The translations under genes were made by a program, and so were the position numbers. This document shows positions 17,628-28,266 of a stretch of 64,000 nt of DNA, in pieces. The stretch comes from Lachnospiraceae bacterium. Lineage in GTDB: Bacteria; Bacillota; Clostridia; Lachnospirales; Lachnospiraceae. The stretch spans positions 1-64,000 of the forward strand of contig BLMD01000161.1 in NCBI GenBank assembly GCA_011959925.1, in the 5' to 3' direction. Position 1 is the first letter of the stretch; each line of letters opens with the position of its first letter. The notes under the pieces were generated by a model that saw only the letters and a program-made list of their open reading frames with translations, made no database searches and was not told where the DNA came from.

Positions 17628-20357
17628 ATGGAAACGGCATCGGAACAGATCCCCCAAAAACATATTTGCCTGGGTCTTTTGGCGCATGTGGATGCAGGGA
17701 AGACAACCCTTTCGGAGGGGCTTTTGTATACCGGCGGAACCATCCGCAAGATCGGAAGGGTCGATAAACAGGACGCCTATCTGGATATGTTTGCCTATGA
17801 ACGGGAACGCGGGATTACCATATTTTCCAAACAGGCGGTACTGACCTGCGGCGATGTGAAGATCACGCTTTTGGATACGCCGGGCCATGTGGATTTTTCG
17901 GCGGAGACGGAACGTGTGCTGCAGGTTTTGGATTATGCGGTTTTAGTGATCAGCGGCGCCGACGGCGTGCAGGGGCATACGGAAACGCTGTGGCGGCTGC
18001 TGAAGGATTACCGGATCCCGGTGTTTGTCTTTGTCAATAAAATGGACCAGCCCGGAACAGAGCGGGGAAAGATTCTGCAGGAATTACAGCAGCGGCTGTC
18101 CGACGCCGTGATCCCGTACGAGGATACGGCGCGCTTTCGGGAGGAAGCCGCGATGTGCAAAGAAGAAGCGCTGGAAGAATTTCTGGAAACGGGAGACGTT
18201 TCGGATCGGACGGTCTGCGGTATGATCGAAGAGCGCAGGCTATTCCCCTGCTTTTTCGGATCGGCGCTAAAAATGCAGGGAGTTTCGGAATTTCTTGCGG
18301 ATATCTGCCGCCTTGCCAAACCCAGGTCCTATCCGCGGGAATTCGGCGCAAAAGTATATAAAATCGCCAGAGACGAAAACGGAAACCGACTGACGTATCT
18401 GAAAGTGACGGGCGGCAGTTTAAAGGTAAAAGAGACGGTGACGGTCTGCCCGCGAAACGGGCGGGCGAAAGAAGAGGGCCGGGAAGAAAAAATAGACCAG
18501 ATACGGATCTACTCCGGCGCCCGGTACGAGACGGTGCCGGAGGTTCGGGCGGGAGAGATCTGCGCGGTTACGGGGCTATTGGAAACGTATCCGGGAGAAG
18601 GGCTCGGCGCGGAGCGGATGTCAGCGCCTGCGCGCCTGGAACCGGTACTGACATATCGCATGCTGCTGCCGGAGGAGATTGGTCCGGTTCAGATTCTGCC
18701 CAAGCTGCGCCAGCTCGAAGAGGAAGAGCCTCTTTTGCATATTCTCTGGAATGAGGAGCATCAGGAGATTCTTCTTCAGGTTATGGGAGAAGTCCAGACG
18801 GAACTCTTAAAGCGGCAGATTGCAGACAGGTTCAAAATTGCAGTCGGTTTTGATACGGGGCATATTGTCTATAAGGAGACGATTGCAGATACGGCAGAAG
18901 GCGTCGGGCATTTTGAACCGCTGCGGCATTATGCGGAGGTACATCTTTTACTGGAGCCCGGCGAGCGGGGCAGCGGTATCGTCTACGACTCCGTATGCAG
19001 TGAAGATATTCTGGACCGAAACTGGCAGCGCCTGATTTTGTCCAATCTTAAGGCAAAACAGCATGTCGGCGTATTGACGGGTTCTGCGGTAACGGATCTA
19101 AAGATCACGCTGGCGTCCGGCAGGGCGCATCCGAAGCATACGGAAGGCGGAGATTTTCGGGAAGCGGCATGGCGCGCCGTGCGGCAGGGACTAAACTGTG
19201 CAGAATCCGTATTGCTGGAACCGTATTATGCATATCGCCTGGAAGTTCCGGAAGCTATGATCGGCAGGGCGATGACGGATATGGAGTTAAAATACGGCTC
19301 GATCGAAGGACCTGAGATTTCGGGCAAAACGGCGGTTTTGACCGGAGCGGCTCCCGCGGCGCTGATGCAGGATTATGCAAAGGAAGTGGCGTCATATACG
19401 AAAGGGACCGGCAGGCTGCATCTAAGCTACGGCGGATACAGGGAGTGCCATAATCCAGAGGAAGTGATCGCGCAGATCGGCTATGACAGCGAAGCAGACT
19501 TAGAACATCCGGCGGCTTCGATTTTCTGTCAGCACGGCGCCGGATATTATGTGGAATGGGACCGCGTGCCGGAATTTATGCATCTGGAAAGCATATTGGC
19601 AGGGGAAGCCAAAGAGGGTGAAAAAGAAAGAGAGCGGTCTGCGCCGGGCGTCCGCCGTACGAAGGAGGAATGGATCGATGCGGAAGAAGTGGATGCGATC
19701 CTGGCAAAAACGTTAAACGCCAACAAACGGGAGAAATCCCAGACGAGAAAAGGCGGTGCAGCGAGCCGGCGGCTTACGGCGGCAAAAGCGTCTCCTCCAA
19801 AAAGCGCTCCGCCAGGGAAAAAAGATACCAGGGAAGAATATCTGCTGGTGGACGGTTATAATATTATCTTTGCATGGGAAGAATTGAGTAAGCTGGCAAA
19901 GACCAATATGGACGGCGCAAGGGGAAGGCTTTTAGATATCCTGTGCAATTACCGGGGAATGAAATCCTGTCATTTGATCGTTGTATTTGACGCGTACCGG
20001 GTAGCGGGGCATAAGACGGAATTTTTTGATTACCATAATATCCATGTCGTCTATACGAAAGAAGCGGAGACGGCGGATGCGTATATCGAGCGGTTTGTGC
20101 ATGAGAACGCCAGAAAATACCGGGTGACCGTTGCAACTTCCGACGGGCTCGAACAGATTATCATACACGGCGCCGGCTGCCTGTTGCTTTCGGCAAAGGA
20201 GCTCTGGCAGGAGATTTCCCTGATGAACCGTCAGATCGCCAAAGAGCATATCGGCGCGGGGAAAGGAGGCCGCGCGTATCTGCTTGACGGGTTGTCAAAA
20301 GAATCGGCGAAAGAGCTGTATGCTGCGGTTTCTGAAGACGATGCAAACCAAACGTAA
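17628..20357 (+). CDS. TetM/EF-G-like ribosomal GTPase fused to a Rae1/YacP-type NYN nuclease domain
   Basis: A 909-residue fusion. Residues 1 to about 645 form a complete ribosomal-protection-type translation GTPase: G1 AHVDAGKTT (19-27), RERGIT, DTPGHVDF, NKMD, then the EF-G-like domains II-V seen in Tet(M)/Tet(O). A charged, Lys/Pro-rich linker (about 650-735) joins a NYN domain (about 736-880) with DGYN (Asp742), VVFDA, YTKEAETADAYIE and VATSDGLEQ, matching B. subtilis Rae1 (YacP), which cleaves mRNA in the ribosomal A site. Tet(M) and Rae1 both act at the A site, so the fusion is mechanistically coherent: the GTPase could deliver the nuclease to stalled ribosomes. Tetracycline protection is possible but unproven. 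The gene sits in a core region with no sign of transfer. Confidence 0.9.
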   Translation: METASEQIPQKHICLGLLAHVDAGKTTLSEGLLYTGGTIRKIGRVDKQDAYLDMFAYERERGITIFSKQAVLTCGDVKITLLDTPGHVDFSAETERVLQVLDYAVLVISGADGVQGHTETLWRLLKDYRIPVFVFVNKMDQPGTERGKILQELQQRLSDAVIPYEDTARFREEAAMCKEEALEEFLETGDVSDRTVCGMIEERRLFPCFFGSALKMQGVSEFLADICRLAKPRSYPREFGAKVYKIARDENGNRLTYLKVTGGSLKVKETVTVCPRNGRAKEEGREEKIDQIRIYSGARYETVPEVRAGEICAVTGLLETYPGEGLGAERMSAPARLEPVLTYRMLLPEEIGPVQILPKLRQLEEEEPLLHILWNEEHQEILLQVMGEVQTELLKRQIADRFKIAVGFDTGHIVYKETIADTAEGVGHFEPLRHYAEVHLLLEPGERGSGIVYDSVCSEDILDRNWQRLILSNLKAKQHVGVLTGSAVTDLKITLASGRAHPKHTEGGDFREAAWRAVRQGLNCAESVLLEPYYAYRLEVPEAMIGRAMTDMELKYGSIEGPEISGKTAVLTGAAPAALMQDYAKEVASYTKGTGRLHLSYGGYRECHNPEEVIAQIGYDSEADLEHPAASIFCQHGAGYYVEWDRVPEFMHLESILAGEAKEGEKERERSAPGVRRTKEEWIDAEEVDAILAKTLNANKREKSQTRKGGAASRRLTAAKASPPKSAPPGKKDTREEYLLVDGYNIIFAWEELSKLAKTNMDGARGRLLDILCNYRGMKSCHLIVVFDAYRVAGHKTEFFDYHNIHVVYTKEAETADAYIERFVHENARKYRVTVATSDGLEQIIIHGAGCLLLSAKELWQEISLMNRQIAKEHIGAGKGGRAYLLDGLSKESAKELYAAVSEDDANQT

Positions 20358-20415
20358 CCGAAGAGATTCATGCGGCAGTGCAGAATGTGCAAAGCCCGGA
20401 AAGAGAGGAATTGAA

Positions 20416-22056
20416 ATGAGTAAAACAATCAAAAAAATAATTGCGGCGGTGATTGTGCTTGCCGCGCTGGGGATTTACTATTATGTAACCATTCCGGCAG
20501 TCAATATTCATTCGGCAGGGTTCTGGCAGTGCCTGCTGTTTTTCATCGCTGCGGTTACGGTATGCTATGTTTTGGCGAAAACAAGGCATTCCTTGAGAGG
20601 AAAGGGCGGCAAACCGGATCTGAAAGAAGCGTTCGGCAGCTTAAAATTGGCAAAGGCGGGCATTGCGCTTTTCTTGCTGGTGCTGGCAGTGTATCTGGCG
20701 GGATCGGTTCTGTCTTCTCCGATTGTCAACGCCTCTAGGTACCAGAAGCTGCTTACGGTAGAGTACAGCGATTTTTCCAAAGATATCAAAGAAGTCAGCT
20801 ACCGGACGATTCCGCTTTTGGATAAAAATTCGGCGGAACTGCTGGGAAACCGGAAAATGGGCAGCATGGTGGATATGGTTTCTCAGTTTGAAGTCAGCAG
20901 CGAATACACGCAGATCAATTATCAGGACACGCCGGTCCGCGTTGCGCCGCTGGTATACGCAAGCCCGATCAAATGGCTGACGAATCAGGGCGAAGGCATT
21001 CCGGCATACATCCGGATTGATATGGCGACGCAGAATACGGAATGCGTAAAATTAAGCGAAGGCATCAAGTATTCCGAATCGGAACTGCTCAACCGGAACA
21101 TTTACCGTCATCTGCGGTTCCGTTATCCGACGTATATTTTCGACGATCAGATTTTCTTTGAGATCGACGATGAGGGAACGCCGTTTTGGGTCTGCCCCGT
21201 GAAGAAATTTAATATCGGACTGTTCGGGGGACAGACGATCGGCGAGGTCGTGCTTTGCAACGCCATCACCGGAGAATGCCGGGAATATGATGTAGAAGAT
21301 GTGCCCAACTGGATCGATAAAGTGTATTCGGCGGAACTTTTGACAAGGCTTTATAACTATAACGGTACGTTAAAACACGGATATTTTAACAGTATTTTGG
21401 GGCAGAAAGACTGCCTGCAGACGACAAACGGATACAATTATATAGCGCTGGACGACGACGTATGGGTATATACCGGCGTTACTTCGGTCAGCGGGGACCA
21501 GTCCAATGTCGGATTCGTGCTGATGAACCAGCGTACGATGGAGACAAAATTTTATACGGTGGAAGGTGCGATCGAAGATTCCGCCATGTCTTCTGCGGAA
21601 GGCCAGGTGCAAAATCTCGGATATCGGGCGAGCTTTCCCCTGCTGTTAAATATTTCCGGCGAGCCGACGTATTTTATGGCATTAAAAGACGGCGCGGGGC
21701 TTGTAAAAAAATATGCGATGGTAAATGTCCAGAAATATCAGTGGGTGGCAATCGGAGATACCGTGCAGGAATGCGAAAAGGCATATGTAAAACTGCTTGC
21801 GACAAACGGCATCACAAAGAGCGGAGCATCGGGTATTTATGAACAGGCAAAGGGGAAGATTGCTTCCATTGCGCCGGTGGTTGTCGAAGGCAATACGCAT
21901 TATTATGTCTCGCTTGTGCAGTCGGAGGAGATCTTTGACGTGAACGTGGCGGATATGACGCTTGTGGATATCGTAAAATATACGGTGGGAGATACCGTTT
22001 CTTTTGAATATGAGGTATCGGAAAGCGGTCTTTGTTCGGTTGTTTCGCTCAAATAG
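20416..22056 (+). CDS. Conserved membrane protein of unknown function
   Basis: 546 residues from the ATG at 20416, which has an AGAGAGGA ribosome-binding site; an in-frame upstream start would overlap the GTPase gene. Three hydrophobic helices lie in the first 105 residues (about 6-24, 36-56, 77-102), followed by a roughly 440-residue soluble domain rich in beta strands and aromatic residues, probably extracytoplasmic. I do not recognise a catalytic motif. The gene lies between the GTPase fusion and enolase with short gaps, so it is probably co-transcribed with them. Confidence 0.7.
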   Translation: MSKTIKKIIAAVIVLAALGIYYYVTIPAVNIHSAGFWQCLLFFIAAVTVCYVLAKTRHSLRGKGGKPDLKEAFGSLKLAKAGIALFLLVLAVYLAGSVLSSPIVNASRYQKLLTVEYSDFSKDIKEVSYRTIPLLDKNSAELLGNRKMGSMVDMVSQFEVSSEYTQINYQDTPVRVAPLVYASPIKWLTNQGEGIPAYIRIDMATQNTECVKLSEGIKYSESELLNRNIYRHLRFRYPTYIFDDQIFFEIDDEGTPFWVCPVKKFNIGLFGGQTIGEVVLCNAITGECREYDVEDVPNWIDKVYSAELLTRLYNYNGTLKHGYFNSILGQKDCLQTTNGYNYIALDDDVWVYTGVTSVSGDQSNVGFVLMNQRTMETKFYTVEGAIEDSAMSSAEGQVQNLGYRASFPLLLNISGEPTYFMALKDGAGLVKKYAMVNVQKYQWVAIGDTVQECEKAYVKLLATNGITKSGASGIYEQAKGKIASIAPVVVEGNTHYYVSLVQSEEIFDVNVADMTLVDIVKYTVGDTVSFEYEVSESGLCSVVSLK

Positions 22057-22103
22057 CCCGGAAAATTTCAGGGAATATTTTTTCCGGATATGTGGGATAT
22101 TAA

Positions 22104-23459
<1,356 letters not shown>

Positions 23460-23489
23460 ACAAACGGGTGCGGACAGATAAATTAACGG

Positions 23490-23518
23490 TTGAAAAACTT
23501 TTGGTCATGTGCTATACT
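23490..23518 (+). promoter_or_regulatory. Sigma-A promoter of secG
   Basis: TTGAAA, 17 bp, TATACT, 51 bases before the GTG start of secG. Confidence 0.8.
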
Positions 23519-23568
23519 GTTACAAGTTATGGAAACAGATTTATTACAGATAGCAGGAGGTATGACCC

Positions 23569-23808
23569 GTGGCAGTAGCAAAGACAGTTGTAACAGTAAT
23601 CTTTATTTTGATATGTCTGGCATTGACAGTGATTATTCTGATGCAGGAAGGAAAATCCGCAGGATTGGGAGCCATCGCAGGGGCGGCAGATACCTATTGG
23701 GGCAAGAATAAAGGACGTTCCATGGAGGGGATGCTGGTAAAGATCACCAGGGCTTTGGTGGTGTTGTTTATTGTGATTGCTGCAGTTTTGAATATCGGAA
23801 GCTTTTAG
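23569..23808 (+). CDS. secG: Preprotein translocase subunit SecG
   Basis: Small membrane subunit of the SecYEG channel. The 79 residues form two hydrophobic helices (about 4-23 and 57-77) around a polar loop, with the family pattern VIILMQEGKSAGLGAIAG. The start is GTG with an AGGAGG box. It heads the secG-rnr-smpB-ssrA order that is common in Firmicutes. Confidence 0.93.
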   Translation: MAVAKTVVTVIFILICLALTVIILMQEGKSAGLGAIAGAADTYWGKNKGRSMEGMLVKITRALVVLFIVIAAVLNIGSF

Positions 23809-23840
23809 ATGAGTGAGACTGTCGTTGGATCGGCAGCAGA

Positions 23841-23905
23841 GAAGCCTGCCAAACGCAGGCTTCCTTTGATTTTATGCTCCCGTCCTGCAAAGGGCGGGAG
23901 TTTTT
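23841..23905 (+). terminator. Two tandem terminator-like hairpins between secG and rnr
   Basis: The first stem is GAAGCCTGC / GCAGGCTTC (23841-23863), followed by CTTTGATTTT. The second is CTCCCGTCC / GGGCGGGAG (23877-23900), with one G-T pair, followed by TTTTT. They end 45 bases before rnr. Confidence 0.8.
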
Positions 23906-23950
23906 GAACGTATGTGCAGAAACAGGGTGAGAGGAGGCGGAGAACTTCGT

Positions 23951-26077
23951 ATGGAACAGGAAGTATTTAAACAAAGAAAAAAAATGATCTATGAAATGAT
24001 CTGCGACGATTTTTATGTACCGATGAAACTAAAAGAAATGGCGGCTTTTCTTTCCGTCCCCAAAGAGCAGCGCCGGGATCTGGAGGAGGTTTTGAACGCG
24101 TTGGTCGCGGACGGAAAGGTCGAGGTGACCAAGCGGGGCAGATATTTAAAATCTTCCGGCCGTTTCCTGACAGGGATTTTTACCGCGCATGCGAGGGGAT
24201 TCGGATTTGTTACGGCAGAGGGGGAAACGGAAGACATCTTTATTCCGGCGGACAAGATCGGAAATGCATTTCACAAAGATACGGTACAGGTTGCGCTTAA
24301 TCCGGACAAGACGGGGAAACGCAGGGAGGGCAGTATTGTAAATATCCTTTCCCACGGGCTGTTACAGGTGGTCGGAACGTATGATTCCGCCGGGAATTTC
24401 GGATTTGTGATTCCGGATGACGCGAAGATCGGACGGGATATTTTTATTCCGAAGGAGCATTCCAAAGGGGCAGTAAGCGGGCATAAAGTAGTGGTGGAGC
24501 TTACGGATTACGGGAAGAAAGGAAAAAAGCCGGAGGGAACAATTGTTGAGATTATCGGTCACAGAAATGATCCGGGGACAGACATTCTTTCTCTGGTCCG
24601 CGCATACGATCTGCCGATGGAATTTTCGGAAAAGGTGCTGCGTCAGGCGGAGCGTGTGGCAAAAGACGTTTCCGGGGCGGATATGGCGGGACGCATGGAT
24701 CTCAGAGATCTGCAGACGGTGACAATCGACGGGGAAGATGCAAAGGATCTCGACGATGCCGTTACCCTGACGAAAGAGGACGGCGTGTACCATCTGGGCG
24801 TGCACATTGCGGACGTGACGAACTATGTGCAGGAGCGGAGTGCGCTCGACGTAGAAGCGCTAAAGCGCGGCACAAGCGTTTATCTCGTTGACCGGGTGAT
24901 CCCGATGCTTCCGCATGCGCTCTCAAACGGGATCTGTTCGCTGAACCAGGGGGAAAACCGTCTGGCATTAAGCTGTATGATGTCAATCGATGAAAAGGGC
25001 AGGGTGATCGACCATAAGATCGCGGAAACCGTGATCCGTGTGGATCGCCGTATGAGCTATACGAATGTAAAGAAAATTTTAGAAGACAAAGATCCTGCGG
25101 TTTTGGAAGAATACCGGGACTTTGTACCGATGTTTCAGAGGATGGAAGAGTTGGCGGCGCTGCTTAGGAAGAAGCGGAAAAAAAGAGGTTCCATTGATTT
25201 TGATTTTCCGGAAACAAAAATCTATCTGGATTCGGAGGGACACCCAACCGATATCCTTCCGTATGAGAGGAATGCCGCGACGAAGATGATAGAGGATTTT
25301 ATGCTGATTGCAAACGAAACGGTGGCAGAAGATTTTTTCTGGCAGCAGATGCCGTTTGTATACCGGACGCATGACAATCCGGACAGTGAAAAAATTCAGA
25401 AACTTGCGGCGTTTATCAATAATTTCGGTTATTCCATCCATATCGGACAGGAAGAGATTCATCCCAAAGAGCTGCAGAAGCTTTTGGATAAAATCGAAGG
25501 ATCGCCGGAAGAGCTTTTGATCAGCCGCCTGACGCTGCGTTCCATGAAGCAGGCGAAATACGGTGTGATTTCTACGGGGCATTTTGGGCTTGCGGCTTCG
25601 TACTACTGTCACTTTACTTCTCCGATCCGCCGGTATCCGGATCTTCAGATTCACCGGATCATCAAGGACTGCCTGCGGGGAAGAATGAAGGAGAGCAGGA
25701 TCGCCCATTATGATAAGATTCTGCCCGAAGTGGCAAAGCATTCGAGCGAGACGGAGCGGCGTGCCGAAGAAGCGGAACGGGAAACCGAGAAACTGAAAAA
25801 AACAGAGTACATGGCAAAGAGGATCGGAGAAGTGTTTGAAGGCGTGATTTCCGGCGTGACGGCGTGGGGGCTTTATGTGGAGCTGCCCAATACGGTGGAA
25901 GGGCTTGTCCATATCACTTCTTTGAGAGACGATTATTATATATATCTGGAAAACAGTTATGAATTGATGGGAGAAGCGACGAACCGCAGGTATAAGCTTG
26001 GACAGAAAGTGAAAGTAAAAGCGGTGGGAGCGGATACGATGCTTCGTACCATTGATTTTGAACTGGCGGAAGAGTAG
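23951..26077 (+). CDS. rnr: Ribonuclease R
   Basis: Processive 3'-5' exoribonuclease of the RNB family that degrades structured and tmRNA-tagged mRNAs. 708 residues from the ATG at 23951: an N-terminal winged helix, two cold-shock domains, the RNB catalytic domain with metal-binding Asp cluster [14 protein letters not shown], and a C-terminal S1 domain (about 625-705, [20 protein letters not shown]). The Shine-Dalgarno GAGAGGAGG lies slightly far from this ATG; an in-frame GTG about 27 bases upstream is a less likely alternative. The next genes encode its trans-translation partners SmpB and tmRNA. Confidence 0.96.
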   Translation: MEQEVFKQRKKMIYEMICDDFYVPMKLKEMAAFLSVPKEQRRDLEEVLNALVADGKVEVTKRGRYLKSSGRFLTGIFTAHARGFGFVTAEGETEDIFIPADKIGNAFHKDTVQVALNPDKTGKRREGSIVNILSHGLLQVVGTYDSAGNFGFVIPDDAKIGRDIFIPKEHSKGAVSGHKVVVELTDYGKKGKKPEGTIVEIIGHRNDPGTDILSLVRAYDLPMEFSEKVLRQAERVAKDVSGADMAGRMDLRDLQTVTIDGEDAKDLDDAVTLTKEDGVYHLGVHIADVTNYVQERSALDVEALKRGTSVYLVDRVIPMLPHALSNGICSLNQGENRLALSCMMSIDEKGRVIDHKIAETVIRVDRRMSYTNVKKILEDKDPAVLEEYRDFVPMFQRMEELAALLRKKRKKRGSIDFDFPETKIYLDSEGHPTDILPYERNAATKMIEDFMLIANETVAEDFFWQQMPFVYRTHDNPDSEKIQKLAAFINNFGYSIHIGQEEIHPKELQKLLDKIEGSPEELLISRLTLRSMKQAKYGVISTGHFGLAASYYCHFTSPIRRYPDLQIHRIIKDCLRGRMKESRIAHYDKILPEVAKHSSETERRAEEAERETEKLKKTEYMAKRIGEVFEGVISGVTAWGLYVELPNTVEGLVHITSLRDDYYIYLENSYELMGEATNRRYKLGQKVKVKAVGADTMLRTIDFELAEE

Positions 26078-26112
26078 AGAAACGCGTGTCAATTGCGGGG
26101 AGGAGGAAGCGT

Positions 26113-26574
26113 ATGGACAGCAGAAAGCTGATCGCCAACAACAAAAAAGCGAGACATGATTATTTTCTGGAAGAATTGTATGAAGCGGGGGTTTCTTTGC
26201 ACGGGACGGAAGTAAAATCCCTGCGCATGGGCAAGTGCAGCATCAAAGAAGCGTTTGTCCGGATTGAAAACGGAGAGGTCATCGTATACGGAATGCATAT
26301 TTCGCCGTATGAAAAGGGAAATATCTTCAACAAAGATCCGCTGCGTCCCAAAAAGCTTCTGCTGCACAAGAAGGAGATTTTAAAGCTGCAGCAGAAAATT
26401 GCGGAAAAGGGGTATACGCTGGTTCCGGTGGAAGTATATTTGAAAGGAAGCCTGGTAAAAGTGCAGATTGCTCTTGCGAAAGGCAAAAAGCTGTATGATA
26501 AACGACAGGATATTGCAAAAAAAGACTTAAGAAGGGCGTCGGAGCGGGAATTTAAAGTGAAAAATTTAAATTAG
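26113..26574 (+). CDS. smpB: SsrA-binding protein SmpB
   Basis: Binds tmRNA and places it in the ribosomal A site during trans-translation. The 153 residues carry the family pattern [36 protein letters not shown] and the basic C-terminal tail [19 protein letters not shown] that enters the mRNA channel. The start at 26113 is set by GGGGAGGAGG. ssrA begins 46 bases downstream. Confidence 0.97.
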   Translation: MDSRKLIANNKKARHDYFLEELYEAGVSLHGTEVKSLRMGKCSIKEAFVRIENGEVIVYGMHISPYEKGNIFNKDPLRPKKLLLHKKEILKLQQKIAEKGYTLVPVEVYLKGSLVKVQIALAKGKKLYDKRQDIAKKDLRRASEREFKVKNLN

Positions 26575-26578
26575 TCGG

Positions 26579-26607
26579 TTGACCGGTTCTGTGTTTTCCG
26601 ATATAAT
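26579..26607 (+). promoter_or_regulatory. Sigma-A promoter of ssrA
   Basis: TTGACC, 17 bp, TATAAT, starting 4 bases after the smpB stop codon; the mature tmRNA 5' end lies 12 bases past the -10 box. Confidence 0.9.
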
Positions 26608-26619
26608 GGTTCAGAATAA

Positions 26620-26959
26620 GGGCCAGTAAAGGTTTCGACAGGGATCATGAAGCTGGAGAAGCGAGCCGCATGGGATGCGTGAAATGCCAAACTTAAAATT
26701 AAACGCTAACAATAATAAATTAGCTTACGCTGCCTAGTTGCAGCAGTCTGACCGAGAGCACCCGCGCTTTGGGATTCAGGCTTCGACGACGCGGGAAACG
26801 ACACATATTAAGCTTTGCGTATGTGGGCGTATCATGAAGCTACTGAAACGGGGATTGTGTTTATTCAAGCCCCGCGGAGGGAATGACAAACAATAAACTA
26901 CGCTCGTAGAAGGACAGGGAATTGGTTTTTGGACACGGGTTCGATTCCCGTCTGGTCCA
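26620..26959 (+). ncRNA. ssrA: Transfer-messenger RNA (tmRNA)
   Basis: The acceptor stem pairs GGGCCAG (26620-26626) with CTGGTCC (26952-26958), with a T-arm GGTTCGATTCC just before it and the conserved GGTTTCGACAGGG near the 5' end. CCA is not encoded. The tag frame ends at TAG 26735-26737; if GCT at 26705 is the resume codon, the tag is ANNNKLAYAA. Some 107 bases with no supported feature and no convincing terminator separate it from the next gene. Confidence 0.95.
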
Positions 26960-27066
26960 TTGCTATGCCCAAACGTACCGCCCCCCAATGACGCACTTTT
27001 TAGAAAGCGTTCTTTGGACGGGTGTGATGCAGACAGTTACGATTCAGAAGAAAGAAGGAAGAGAGT

Positions 27067-28260
27067 ATGCTTTCAAAAAAAATACAGGCGGCATTGGAAG
27101 GCAGTTCCGCGATCCGCGCGATGTTTGTGGAGGGTAAGGAACTTGCGGCAAAAGTGGGAGCGGAGAACGTATTTGATTTCAGCCTTGGAAATCCGGCGAC
27201 TCCTGCACCGGAATCTGTCAAACAAGCGATCAAAGACCTGCTGGATGAGACGGATCCTCTGGTACTGCACGGCTATATGTCAAACAGCGGTTACGAAGAC
27301 GTCCGCGACGCCGTAGCAGAGAATTTAAACAGTCGTTTCGGTACGGAATTTACCGGGGAAAATATTGTGATGACAGTCGGCGCGGCTGGCGGAATCAATA
27401 TCGTATTTAAGGCGGTTTTGGATCCCGGGGACGAAGTGATCGTGTTTGCGCCGTTTTTTGGCGAATACAAAAATTATGCCGCCAATTTTGATGCGTCCGT
27501 CGTTGCCGTAGCGCCGGATTATGAAACGTTTGAACCGAATTTGGAGGCGTTTGAAGCGGCATTTACCGATAAGACGAAAGCCGTACTGATCAATACGCCC
27601 AACAATCCGACCGGCGTCATTTATTCCGACGAAACAATGAAACGGATTGCCGAGATTCTTACAAAGAAAGAAGCGGAATACCAGAAAGATTTGTATCTGA
27701 TTTCTGACGAACCGTACCGGGAACTGGTGTATGACGGAGCCGCAGAAAATTTCCTGACAAAATATTACCACAATACAATTGTCGGTTATTCGTTCAGTAA
27801 GTCGCTTTCCCTGCCGGGAGAGAGGATCGGCTATCTCGTGGTTCCAAACGAAGCGTCAGACGCAAAAGATCTGTTGGCGGGGATTGAGGTTGCCAACCGC
27901 ACGCTTGGGTTTGTGAACGCGCCGTCTCTGATGCAAAAAGCCGTGGCGGCATGCCTTGGCGAAAAGACGGATCTGGATTTTTACGATAAAAACCGCAGGG
28001 ATTTATATAAAGGCCTGACGAAACTCGGCTTTACCTGTATGAAACCGCAGGGCGCTTTTTATCTGTGGCTGAAATCTCCGGTGGAGAACGAAGCGGATTT
28101 TGTGGCGGCAGCCAAAAAGTATAATTTGATTTTAGTTAAGGGCAGCGCGTTTGGCTGCGGCGGTTATGTGCGCCTTGCCTATTGCATCCCCAACGAAAAG
28201 ATCAACCGTTCTCTTACGGCTTTCGCGAGCCTGGCAAAAGAGTACGGATTAGGAGAATAG
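27067..28260 (+). CDS. PLP-dependent aminotransferase, class I/II
   Basis: A 397-residue fold-type I aminotransferase. Visible features are DFSLGNPATPAP near the N-terminus, INTPNNPTGVIYS (substrate/PLP site), SDEPYRELVYDG with the PLP-binding Asp-Tyr pair, and SFSKSLSLPGERIGY with the Schiff-base Lys245. The family includes aspartate and aromatic aminotransferases; the substrate cannot be read from sequence. It is 6 bases upstream of hisC, so the two are co-transcribed and could share amino-acid substrates. Confidence 0.88.
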   Translation: MLSKKIQAALEGSSAIRAMFVEGKELAAKVGAENVFDFSLGNPATPAPESVKQAIKDLLDETDPLVLHGYMSNSGYEDVRDAVAENLNSRFGTEFTGENIVMTVGAAGGINIVFKAVLDPGDEVIVFAPFFGEYKNYAANFDASVVAVAPDYETFEPNLEAFEAAFTDKTKAVLINTPNNPTGVIYSDETMKRIAEILTKKEAEYQKDLYLISDEPYRELVYDGAAENFLTKYYHNTIVGYSFSKSLSLPGERIGYLVVPNEASDAKDLLAGIEVANRTLGFVNAPSLMQKAVAACLGEKTDLDFYDKNRRDLYKGLTKLGFTCMKPQGAFYLWLKSPVENEADFVAAAKKYNLILVKGSAFGCGGYVRLAYCIPNEKINRSLTAFASLAKEYGLGE

Positions 28261-28266
28261 CGGCGC

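Noticed and set aside
17628..19600. Calling the GTPase a plain tetracycline-resistance determinant
   Set aside because: The domain layout matches Tet(M), but the nuclease fusion, core location and absence of mobile DNA nearby make a housekeeping or rescue role at least as likely.
25079..26092. Minus-strand open frame of 337 codons opposite rnr
   Set aside because: It mirrors the RNB domain codons of rnr; no start signal or family motif is visible.
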